Source of the DNA: an uncultured Parabacteroides sp.
GTDB lineage: Bacteria; Bacteroidota; Bacteroidia; Bacteroidales; Tannerellaceae
NCBI GenBank assembly: GCA_900552415.1
Contig: USAD01000033.1
Span: 1-14,690, forward strand
Reading direction: 5' to 3'
DNA length: 14,690 bases
Made by a program: the position numbers and the translations under genes
Part shown: one piece after another, positions 6,778 through 13,485 of the stretch
Position numbering within the stretch: position 1 is the stretch's first letter
Layout: each line of letters begins with the position of its first letter
Notes under the pieces: generated by a model
Told to the model about the DNA's origin: nothing
What the model saw: the letters and a program-made list of their open reading frames with translations, nothing else
Databases searched by the model: none

Positions 6778-7458
6778 TTATTGCTCCAATGCCAGGATCG
6801 TCGGGATAAACAGATCATCCTCCACACGAGTATGGGTCGCCAAATCCTCAGCTGTCGTGAAAATATCAAACAAGACGCTGTTCAACAGGTAACCGCCCGC
6901 ACCCGGATAATACTTGATCAGGATATTCTTAAGCTCCGTGATCTTCATCTCGACCTGATCGTGACGCTTACGGAAAATGGATATGTTATACTTATCATTA
7001 CGCTCGCCCCTAAGCAGGCCCTTCACATACGGGAATACGACCCGTTCCTCATATTGCATATGCTTGTTTACCTCCTCGGCATACTCATCGAAGAAGCGGC
7101 GGATCACGAACGCCACATCGTCCGGGCAGTTCGAGATCGCCTCAACCAACTTCCGACGGATATGCGGAAAACGGAAATTCAGGAAATAATCGTGGGCGTT
7201 GTGCAGATACTTGATCAGGTCGTCGACCGACAGCTTACGCACATCATGCTCCGGCGTGATGTCCTCGTCCGCCAGGAAATTGACCACGGTCAGGAACGTA
7301 TAAGGATCGACGCCGCTCATCCGGCAAACCTCGCCAATGTTCTTCTCACCAAAGCCCAGCGCGATGCCGAACCGGCTCATGACCAAGACCATCGGATAGT
7401 TATCGCAGATCAGGTCGCTCATCTTATCCGTCTCCTTATAGATGCCCTTCTTATACAT
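6778..7458 (-). CDS. Hemerythrin-domain protein, Ric/ScdA/YtfE-like
   Basis: The product has 226 residues from the ATG at 7458 (MYKKGIYK). The reading frame is open to 7527, but the predicted transcription start near 7491 excludes that start. The N-terminal part (about 15-80) resembles the helical ScdA_N/DUF542 domain but has GFGEKN where that domain usually has a Cys pair. The hemerythrin bundle follows with likely di-iron ligands H86 or H89, H133 and E137 (HMQYE), H166 and E170 (HDQVE), and H209 and E213 (HTRVE). Relatives (YtfE, ScdA) repair Fe-S clusters after nitric oxide or oxidative damage, and other hemerythrins sense or bind oxygen. The protein is cytosolic and is the first gene of a two-gene unit with the LuxR-type regulator, so a redox or NO sensing pair is plausible. 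Confidence 0.87.
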   Translation of the reverse strand: MYKKGIYKETDKMSDLICDNYPMVLVMSRFGIALGFGEKNIGEVCRMSGVDPYTFLTVVNFLADEDITPEHDVRKLSVDDLIKYLHNAHDYFLNFRFPHIRRKLVEAISNCPDDVAFVIRRFFDEYAEEVNKHMQYEERVVFPYVKGLLRGERNDKYNISIFRKRHDQVEMKITELKNILIKYYPGAGGYLLNSVLFDIFTTAEDLATHTRVEDDLFIPTILALEQ

Positions 7459-7497
7459 AAATCTTTGCTTTCGGGATTTATTGATTGTTTTTCCCAC

Positions 7498-7527
7498 CAA
7501 AGATACACTATTTTCCATCATTTCCAA
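7498..7527 (-). promoter_or_regulatory. Promoter of the hemerythrin-regulator unit
   Basis: Read on the minus strand, TTG (7527-7525) is followed by exactly 19 bp and then TATCTTTG (7505-7498). This is a full match to the Bacteroidetes -7 consensus TAnnTTTG with standard spacing. Transcription should start near 7491, giving a leader of about 33 nt to the ATG at 7458. It is the clearest promoter in the window. Confidence 0.75.
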
Positions 7528-7578
7528 GTTTCTATTCCAAATTCAACACAAAGCACTCCCAGACAGGAGCCCGGCGAA

Positions 7579-8733
7579 TCAAAGCGGCGCGAAGTCGTTG
7601 CCGCTTGCCTCCACCATCGCGATACATTCCGTCTCGATCAACCACCCTGGTCGACAGACCGGCGCAAGCACGATCAAGTTCGACATCCAAGGATAACGAG
7701 TCGCCATGAACTCGCGGACCACATGATAATCGGCCGGATCACGCAAGTAGGTTACCGATTGAACAATATCTTCGAGCCCGGCACCCGCCTCTACCAAAAG
7801 AGTCTCTATATTCTCCATCATACGGCGTGCCTGGCTGATCACGTCGCCGGGATGAAGAATCTCACCCCGGTTGTTGATGCTGGCCGTCCCGGATATAAAG
7901 ATATGCTTACGGTCTCCATATTCGATAGCCACGCCCCGCTCGAACGTCACGCCATACTCATAGGTCGGGTTCAAGTGCGTCGGCGCATAAAGATAACGGA
8001 CCTGCCCTTCTCGCAAACCCTTCACCGCATAAGCGTCCATCTGAACCAGCACTTCCGGATCGGCATGCCGCCCACCAATGCCTGTACTGGCGATGTAATG
8101 TGTCTTCTCCGTCAGTCCCTGCGTGATAAAGGCCTCCCGACGCGCCTTTACCACACCAGCGTAATTCACGTCGACATTCTGCACGAAAAGCCAGGTACGC
8201 AAGCAATTCTCAGACAACTTACAGCCCTCTTCCAAAAGACTCATGACGTAATCATTCATCAGAAGACGAGTCTGATATTCCGAGTTGATCGCCTTATTGA
8301 AAGCGCCTCCCAACCAATAATGGCCATAGCTTCCATGAGATACTTTCCACAATCCTCTTTCGGTTCTCTCCGCGACCATCCCGGTCTGCAAATAGGTCCA
8401 CATGGCCACCTTCGTTCCATTTAAGGGTGCCTGTTGAACGACGGACAAGGCACAAAAGGCGTTCTCGCATTCCCACGACATCACCCGATCCGACTGGTTG
8501 GCCGCATCGCTCAAGAAGTAACGCCGGAAAACCGCCACGGCATCACCCGGCAACTCTTCCGCCACCAATTCCTGATAGACCTGTTGTATATTCCTTAACT
8601 GCTCAACAAAAGACATTGCCGGCTCCTTCATCGTCAACAGAACTTGATATTCCGTCACGCCGTCCTCCACACGAAAGGAGGTCACGCACGCCTCAACCGC
8701 CTTATCGGCATATTCCTTCCTGAAAAAATCCAT
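7579..8733 (-). CDS. Rid (YjgF/YER057c/UK114) superfamily protein with extended N-terminal half
   Basis: The product has 384 residues, about three times a standard RidA. The C-terminal part (about 275-375) is a recognisable Rid domain (HIFISGTASIN, VTYLRDPADYHVVREF, LIETECIA). The first half is less conserved and may be a diverged second Rid-like module with a STGIGG motif (216-221). The Arg that binds the substrate carboxylate in RidA aligns with Asn (N352) by counting back from the conserved Glu (E367), so ordinary enamine/imine deaminase activity is unlikely. Two-module architecture of this size also occurs in chorismatases of the FkbO/Hyg5 type, but I cannot assign that reaction. There is no signal peptide, so it is cytosolic. 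The gap of 21 bp after the mono-haem lipoprotein gene suggests it is the last gene of that operon. Confidence 0.82.
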   Translation of the reverse strand: MDFFRKEYADKAVEACVTSFRVEDGVTEYQVLLTMKEPAMSFVEQLRNIQQVYQELVAEELPGDAVAVFRRYFLSDAANQSDRVMSWECENAFCALSVVQQAPLNGTKVAMWTYLQTGMVAERTERGLWKVSHGSYGHYWLGGAFNKAINSEYQTRLLMNDYVMSLLEEGCKLSENCLRTWLFVQNVDVNYAGVVKARREAFITQGLTEKTHYIASTGIGGRHADPEVLVQMDAYAVKGLREGQVRYLYAPTHLNPTYEYGVTFERGVAIEYGDRKHIFISGTASINNRGEILHPGDVISQARRMMENIETLLVEAGAGLEDIVQSVTYLRDPADYHVVREFMATRYPWMSNLIVLAPVCRPGWLIETECIAMVEASGNDFAPL

Positions 8734-8754
8734 ATTCTCTACTCTTCTACAATC

Positions 8755-9456
8755 TTATTCTTTAGCACCATTATCAATCCAATCTTCAATCATATCCAAC
8801 AACTCATACGAAGTGATGATATCCGTATGGTTGAAACGAACAATATCCTCACGTAAAACCGTCATCAGGAAACTGTTCCCGGCGTCACCCGGCTCGACTA
8901 ACGAAAGTTCCTCTTCCGACAAATCGGCCTTCTTTCCGACCAACTGTCCATAACTTTTACCCGCGGTCAGATGAAGTCCAGCGGCAGCTTCCGTGCTCTC
9001 GCCATGACAGCCCGTGCAGGAACGATCGAACACCTCCGCCTGAATACTGTTGAACATGCCCGCATCAATTGTCCCTGCCTCCAAAACGACCGTATCCCTT
9101 TGAGGTTCAAAGTCGGTCGAATAAAAGCTCACGATTCGTTCCCGCAAACGATTGATCACGCAGATCTCAACCCGTGAGACTGTTTCCGGTATGCCACCCA
9201 AGACCACCTCAACCGAACCGTCGGCCGCTGTTCCAGTGATTCCTTTCGAGATAGTCGCATAGTCATTCTCCGAAAAGCCAGCGACCACCACGCTGTATTT
9301 CGATGGCCATTGGTCTATTCCCATAATCTTTGCGGACAACCTCAGGCAACTTCCCTCCGCTGGAACCGTCTCCTTCTGGTCGTAGATTTTCCCGTCGTCG
9401 CAAGAAAACAGGCTAAATATAGACAAAATTAAGATAGAAATAGCTGTTCGAAACAT
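8755..9456 (-). CDS. Mono-haem c-type cytochrome lipoprotein
   Basis: The 233-residue precursor has a type II signal peptide with lipobox LFSC (Cys at 19). DD follows the Cys, which resembles the acidic surface-export signal of Bacteroidetes lipoproteins. Residues 33-130 look like a beta-rich, perhaps Ig-like domain. A small cytochrome-like domain follows with CTGCH (147-151) as the haem attachment site, and a downstream Met in SFLMTVL may be the sixth ligand. It could pass electrons to or from the di-haem lipoprotein of the same operon. An AAGGA ribosome-binding site lies 9 nt before the ATG and overlaps the stop of the preceding porin gene (gap 12 bp), so the genes are very likely co-transcribed. 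No close family is recognised. Confidence 0.85.
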   Translation of the reverse strand: MFRTAISILILSIFSLFSCDDGKIYDQKETVPAEGSCLRLSAKIMGIDQWPSKYSVVVAGFSENDYATISKGITGTAADGSVEVVLGGIPETVSRVEICVINRLRERIVSFYSTDFEPQRDTVVLEAGTIDAGMFNSIQAEVFDRSCTGCHGESTEAAAGLHLTAGKSYGQLVGKKADLSEEELSLVEPGDAGNSFLMTVLREDIVRFNHTDIITSYELLDMIEDWIDNGAKE

Positions 9457-9468
9457 ATTATAGGATCC

Positions 9469-10683
9469 TTAGAAAGTATATTGCAATAAAACCGTCCCGG
9501 AATGCATCGCCAAACCAAGGTCATCGTTGTCTCGATCCAACTGGGTCGCATGGCCTGTCCGGCCGATAAACTGATACATCGCCTGGAGTTTCAGGTTGCA
9601 TCCCTTGAAGAAATAGTTGAAACCAACCGCCGGCATGTTGAGGAAACCATCCTTATCGATGCCATTACGATTGAAGAAATCATAACGGGCAGTCGCCTGC
9701 AGACGATCCAACACGAAATAACCTCCTTGTACGTAACCACCTAAATAGTTATAGGTCTCGTCAATCTTCTGCCGTTCCGTAAACCCAACGTTCATATAAT
9801 AAATCTCCGCTCCCAAATAGAGCCGATGGCGTAACATGGCGAATTCGGCGCCTGCCCGGAAATCATTTGTACTTTCGTTCTCGCTCTCCACATTCAACGA
9901 GGTTGAGAGTCCGAACAACAGTTTATCCTCTTTCAACAGATTCGGATTACCTTGCGTCGCGGGCATCGCACCCTTCGGCATATAAGTCACCCGACCCGCA
10001 TAAAGCAAGGAGGGAATATGCCAATCATCACTGAAAGTCTTGGTCGCCGTATTCACGGAACTACCCGTTCCATTAAAGATGCCGACCTCATATCCGAAAC
10101 GATCCTTCACCAAACCATGCACCTCAACACCCAGATCAAAGCCCGTACCGATATTTGGCGTTACCGCATTCAAGGAATAGGGCATAATGACCGACGAGGT
10201 CAGCGAGACCGGCATAACCGGCATCAGAGTCTCACCCAAGGTTGTCAGGTAGGCATGCGTAAACGGCGTCTTGAACTTGCCGACCCGGATAGCAAAAGTC
10301 TCACGCAGTTTCACGTCAAACCAAGCTTGCTGGAGGATCGCCCCACCCGTGGCGGCTGCGTTGATAGAAAGATTAAACGTCACCTTACCGAAAGCCTTTC
10401 CCGTAAAGCCCAAGATCGCATAGGGCACAGAAAAACCGGAGCTGTGGACATTGTCCTGATTATAGGCAGGATCAAGTCCCTCGTCATCGTAATAATTGAA
10501 GTTGGCGCTTGTCTGTACCAACATATAGGGCTTGAAGATGAAATCACCTTTCTTGGTCCCAATGGTGAAACCCTCTTTCCCGGCCATTGAGACCACGCCA
10601 TTCTCAAAATCGTCGGTTTGTGCCTTCAGTGTCAGAGGCAAGAGCAAACCGGCCAAAACAATCGCTATATAATGTCTTATCAT
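9469..10683 (-). CDS. Outer-membrane porin, porin O/P-like
   Basis: The 404-residue precursor has a signal peptide (1-21, LKA|QT). Strands with alternating hydrophobic residues continue to a C-terminal aromatic strand ending in QYTF; a terminal Phe is the usual outer-membrane assembly signal. Segments such as LRETFAIRVGKFKTPF (124-139) and GYEVGIFNGTG are typical of phosphate-selective-porin-like barrels. The substrate is unknown. An AAGGA site 9 nt before the ATG is a clear Shine-Dalgarno match, which is uncommon in this phylum. Its place between the di-haem and mono-haem lipoproteins suggests a channel for the ion or ligand handled by those redox proteins, or a barrel that holds them in the outer membrane. 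Confidence 0.85.
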   Translation of the reverse strand: MIRHYIAIVLAGLLLPLTLKAQTDDFENGVVSMAGKEGFTIGTKKGDFIFKPYMLVQTSANFNYYDDEGLDPAYNQDNVHSSGFSVPYAILGFTGKAFGKVTFNLSINAAATGGAILQQAWFDVKLRETFAIRVGKFKTPFTHAYLTTLGETLMPVMPVSLTSSVIMPYSLNAVTPNIGTGFDLGVEVHGLVKDRFGYEVGIFNGTGSSVNTATKTFSDDWHIPSLLYAGRVTYMPKGAMPATQGNPNLLKEDKLLFGLSTSLNVESENESTNDFRAGAEFAMLRHRLYLGAEIYYMNVGFTERQKIDETYNYLGGYVQGGYFVLDRLQATARYDFFNRNGIDKDGFLNMPAVGFNYFFKGCNLKLQAMYQFIGRTGHATQLDRDNDDLGLAMHSGTVLLQYTF

Positions 10684-10724
10684 AATATTCTATCCTTAAG
10701 TAAATCGTATTATCATCTTATCCC

Positions 10725-12155
10725 TTACAAGGAATTCAGGAAGGCGATTACCGCGTCGCGATCCTCTTTCGTCATATTCTTAAACAGGTTCTTGGAGGCC
10801 TCACCCTCGCCACCGTGCCACATGATCGCCTCCACCAAATTGCGGGCACGACCATCGTGCAGGAAATAGGTATGGCCATTCACCTTTTCCTGAAGGCCAA
10901 TGCCCCAAAGTGGTGTCGTACGCCATTCATTTCCCCGAGCCAAGCCACTCACGTAATTATCGTTAAGCCCTACACCCATAATTTCGGAACCCATATCGTG
11001 CAACAGGTAGTCGGAATAGGGATGGATCGTCTGCCCACCCAACCAAGGTAAACGAGTATTATTCAGCAAGACAGAACCACCGACACGAGTATGCAAAGTT
11101 GATACATGGCAGAGATGACATTTCGCCTCATAAAACTTCTGTTCTCCACGGATCACTTGCGGGTCATTGACATTCCGACGGGCCGGAACACCCAAGCTCT
11201 GCATATAAAGATCCACATCCTCCATGTCCTCGGTTGAGATGTCCAGTTGGGCATAGGAGAGCCCCATCATGCTGCCCTGATTCACCTGCGCCTGCCCCTC
11301 GCAGATCTCCTCCGGATATCGGCTGTTCGTCACGCCCATATCGCTCGAAAAGCCCAGCTCGACCGTCAAGTCCGCATGCTGAGCCTTATTTCCTGAAAGG
11401 CCCAATTGCGTAACACCTCGCTCGGAAATGTAATTACAGCGTCCACTGATGCCATATTCCGGATAGTTACTCTTGGCGGCGAGCGCTTCGATCTCGTTCC
11501 GGTCGAGCGCCATCATCTGCCCCATACCGACGTGGCGCAGCGGAATGCGTACCGAACAAAACAGGTCCTCAGGAGCGATACTATCGGCATACCATTCCGT
11601 AATCTTATAAGTTGGCTTACACAGTTCATAAGTTTCTCCATCCGGAAAAGAGAAAGTTTGGTAAGTATATTCCACCGACAGTTTTCCCTCCGGCTCAACA
11701 CCATAGATCGCTTGGTCGTGAAGGACACGCCCATACTCACGGAATTGCGCTCCATTCTTCCGGGAGATATAGATTAACATTGAGGAAAAGCCATAGCTTC
11801 CGGATCCACCCTCGCTCCATAAGGTCGGTTTCGTCCGTCCGGCATTGCGATGGCAACTGCCACACGAGTAACCGGCATAAACGGGCCCTAAACCACCGGT
11901 CGTCGCATTATTATCACTTGTTCTCACATCGTCGTACAGTCCATCTCCGCTGATAAAACGGCTGAGATAACTACCCGTCACCCAATCCGCCTCCGAGTCG
12001 TAGGCAACTGACGAGTTTAAGAAGATGGTAGATGTCCCGGCCGACAAGGCATAATTGTCTGGTACAACCACATCATCCATATCCAATCCCTCTTTCTCGC
12101 ACGCTGCCAAAGACAACAGCAGGACCGTCGCTAATAATAATTGTATTCGCCCCAT
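10725..12155 (-). CDS. Di-haem oxidoreductase lipoprotein, DUF1111/DHOR family
   Basis: From the ATG at 12155 the product is 476 residues with a good lipoprotein signal (lipobox LAAC, Cys 19, then EKE). The frame is open to 12206, but those codons run through a hairpin and add a poor signal. Two haem attachment sites are clear: CGSCH (98-102) and CHLCH (346-350). The C-terminal block WRTTPLWGIG...FLHDGRARNL...WHGGE (411-450) is the hallmark of the di-haem oxidoreductase (DUF1111) family, distantly related to MauG and cytochrome c peroxidase. In some proteobacteria these genes neighbour imelysin genes in iron-regulated loci. Oxidation or reduction of a metal, or a thiol, at the envelope is inference. 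It lies between the imelysin and a porin gene. The full length suggests an intact enzyme. Confidence 0.92.
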   Translation of the reverse strand: MGRIQLLLATVLLLSLAACEKEGLDMDDVVVPDNYALSAGTSTIFLNSSVAYDSEADWVTGSYLSRFISGDGLYDDVRTSDNNATTGGLGPVYAGYSCGSCHRNAGRTKPTLWSEGGSGSYGFSSMLIYISRKNGAQFREYGRVLHDQAIYGVEPEGKLSVEYTYQTFSFPDGETYELCKPTYKITEWYADSIAPEDLFCSVRIPLRHVGMGQMMALDRNEIEALAAKSNYPEYGISGRCNYISERGVTQLGLSGNKAQHADLTVELGFSSDMGVTNSRYPEEICEGQAQVNQGSMMGLSYAQLDISTEDMEDVDLYMQSLGVPARRNVNDPQVIRGEQKFYEAKCHLCHVSTLHTRVGGSVLLNNTRLPWLGGQTIHPYSDYLLHDMGSEIMGVGLNDNYVSGLARGNEWRTTPLWGIGLQEKVNGHTYFLHDGRARNLVEAIMWHGGEGEASKNLFKNMTKEDRDAVIAFLNSL

Positions 12156-12194
12156 AACAGATATTGTTTTAACATATTTCATTCCGTTCAGCAA

Positions 12195-12230
12195 CCTCAA
12201 GGACATCGCCTATTTGCGATACCCTCAAGG
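12195..12230 (-). other. Hairpin with flanking direct repeats in the imelysin-DHOR gap
   Basis: ATCGC (12205-12209) pairs with GCGAT (12216-12220) around a 6-nt loop. CCTCAAGG flanks it on both sides (12195-12202 and 12223-12230), and these arms also pair partly with each other. It lies in the 115-bp gap between the two genes, the longest gap in the operon. It could be an mRNA stability or processing element. There is no T tract for termination. Confidence 0.45.
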
Positions 12231-12270
12231 CAACTTTCCTTATCCAGTCCGACTAATAGCCGACGTCCGA

Positions 12271-13452
12271 TCACTCTACCTTACGAGGCTCGCCATCTTT
12301 GAACAGCAAGAACTCCAACGTGTGGTAGCCACGGACATTCTGAGCAGCGGTTACTGTTTCTTCGCTATCACCTTCACCCCACTCGATGTTATCGAAATTA
12401 CCGGACTCCAGGATTTGTACGATCGCGTTTTGGTCCAACGGCCAGCTATCCATATTGGGATCCAAACCCTCCGAGTCGACCGGACCGAACAGGAAACCCT
12501 CACTCTTCTCCCACGGCTCGCGAGCGACCAGCCAAGCGTCGCATGCTTTCTGAAAAGCCTCGTTGCTCGGGTTCGAGCGGAAAGCCGACACGGCATTGAA
12601 CAGACTCTCATTGCCTTCCTGTAAGGATTTATAAGTCGGAAGCACCACGTAATCCACATATTGAGCGACAATCGCATCTAAACGGCTGTCGTATTCCGCT
12701 GAGGAGAATTGGCTCTGAACGTAAGCGCTCATATTGGTCAAAGCCTCTTCCAAGACAGAGCAAGCCTCCATCGCGGCTTTCGATTCGTTGCTATTGATAT
12801 TATTACGGAAAGGTTGCGGGATGGCCTGAATAGCGTCGGCCGCATCCTGGATCGCTTTCCGCATCGCGGCGTCCATCTCCGGATCCACAGAGGCGATCAA
12901 CGCTGAAATAGAGTTCTCGGCGATATCGCCTTCATCGTCCTTATCATTATCATCAACCTTTCCGAAATAGCAATTGCGGATAGACCAGATGTTATTGGTA
13001 TAGTCGTCCCTCGAATGCCAACTGTACCATGACTCAACAGCGTAGAGCGCTTCTTCCGTCTTGCCAGCCTGATAGAAGTCGTAAGGCTCGCCGATTTTGG
13101 CGACACCAACCTCATTGGCGATCTCGGCACACTTCTCGATGATCTCCTGCACACAACTGATCGCGCTGGTATAAGGCGCCTTGTTATGCGACTTAAAGGT
13201 GGTCGCGAAAGCCTCGCCATTATAATCCTCGTTCCAGTAACCATAAAGGTCTGCCGCATCTTTCTTTAACAAGTTCGCAACATTATACATGTAGTTGCCC
13301 CAAGCCGCCGCATTCTCGGAAGTGTACTCGATATCTTTCGCTTCTACCGTTGTATCCGTATTATCCACAGGATCCGGATCATCAGAACATGAGCCCATCG
13401 AAAAGGCCAAACCAAACGCCATGATGGCGCCCAAAAAGTAATTTTTCTTCAT
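12271..13452 (-). CDS. Imelysin-like lipoprotein (peptidase M75 family)
   Basis: The 393-residue precursor has a lipobox MGSC (Cys 22) followed by SDDPD, close to the surface-export signal of Bacteroidetes lipoproteins. The mature part is helical. The family signatures are present: AWLVAREPWEKSEGFLFGP (306-324), SWPLD (336-340) and the GxHxxE motif GYHTLE (375-380). Despite the peptidase name, imelysin-like proteins are tied to iron uptake, and GxHxxE is thought to bind metal. Oddly, an ESWYSW...DYTNNIWSI...YFG block (140-164) comes before the GxHxxE module. In proteobacterial members, as I recall them, a similar block follows it. The gene starts 33 bp after the partial barrel gene and precedes the di-haem oxidoreductase. 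An 8-bp dyad sits just before the start codon. Confidence 0.92.
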   Translation of the reverse strand: MKKNYFLGAIMAFGLAFSMGSCSDDPDPVDNTDTTVEAKDIEYTSENAAAWGNYMYNVANLLKKDAADLYGYWNEDYNGEAFATTFKSHNKAPYTSAISCVQEIIEKCAEIANEVGVAKIGEPYDFYQAGKTEEALYAVESWYSWHSRDDYTNNIWSIRNCYFGKVDDNDKDDEGDIAENSISALIASVDPEMDAAMRKAIQDAADAIQAIPQPFRNNINSNESKAAMEACSVLEEALTNMSAYVQSQFSSAEYDSRLDAIVAQYVDYVVLPTYKSLQEGNESLFNAVSAFRSNPSNEAFQKACDAWLVAREPWEKSEGFLFGPVDSEGLDPNMDSWPLDQNAIVQILESGNFDNIEWGEGDSEETVTAAQNVRGYHTLEFLLFKDGEPRKVE

Positions 13453-13453
13453 G

Positions 13454-13471
13454 ATTTTAATGGATTAAAAT
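13454..13471 (-). promoter_or_regulatory. AT-rich perfect dyad just upstream of the imelysin start codon
   Basis: ATTTTAAT (13454-13461) and ATTAAAAT (13464-13471) form a perfect 8-bp inverted repeat around GG, one base before the ATG. It could be a regulator site or an RNA hairpin that hides the ribosome-binding region. It also occurs in AT-rich DNA, where dyads arise easily. Confidence 0.4.
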
Positions 13472-13485
13472 TAATACTAGCCTCA

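Noticed and set aside
7459..7527. Upstream extension of the hemerythrin gene by 23 codons
   Set aside because: The extension lies over the promoter (TTG, 19 bp, TATCTTTG) and upstream of the predicted transcription start near 7491. The family-like sequence begins at MYKK.
7551..7572. Possible terminator after the Rid gene on the minus strand
   Set aside because: The stem CTCC/GGAG is only 4 bp and is not followed by a proper T run.
6616..8424. A 602-residue + strand reading frame opposite the regulator, hemerythrin and Rid genes
   Set aside because: It runs across three well-supported minus-strand genes, crosses their gene boundaries, and its translation has the low-complexity, His/Arg/Gln-rich look of an antisense shadow.
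10709..10722. Fur-box-like GATAAG/GATAAT sequence in the gap before the second porin gene
   Set aside because: It is inside the operon, lacks the inverted third arm, and AT-rich gaps produce such matches easily. The site that would matter should lie upstream of the right edge.
12156..12206. Earlier start for the di-haem oxidoreductase
   Set aside because: The added 17 codons begin within the hairpin at 12195-12230 and put a long polar stretch ahead of an already complete lipoprotein signal peptide.
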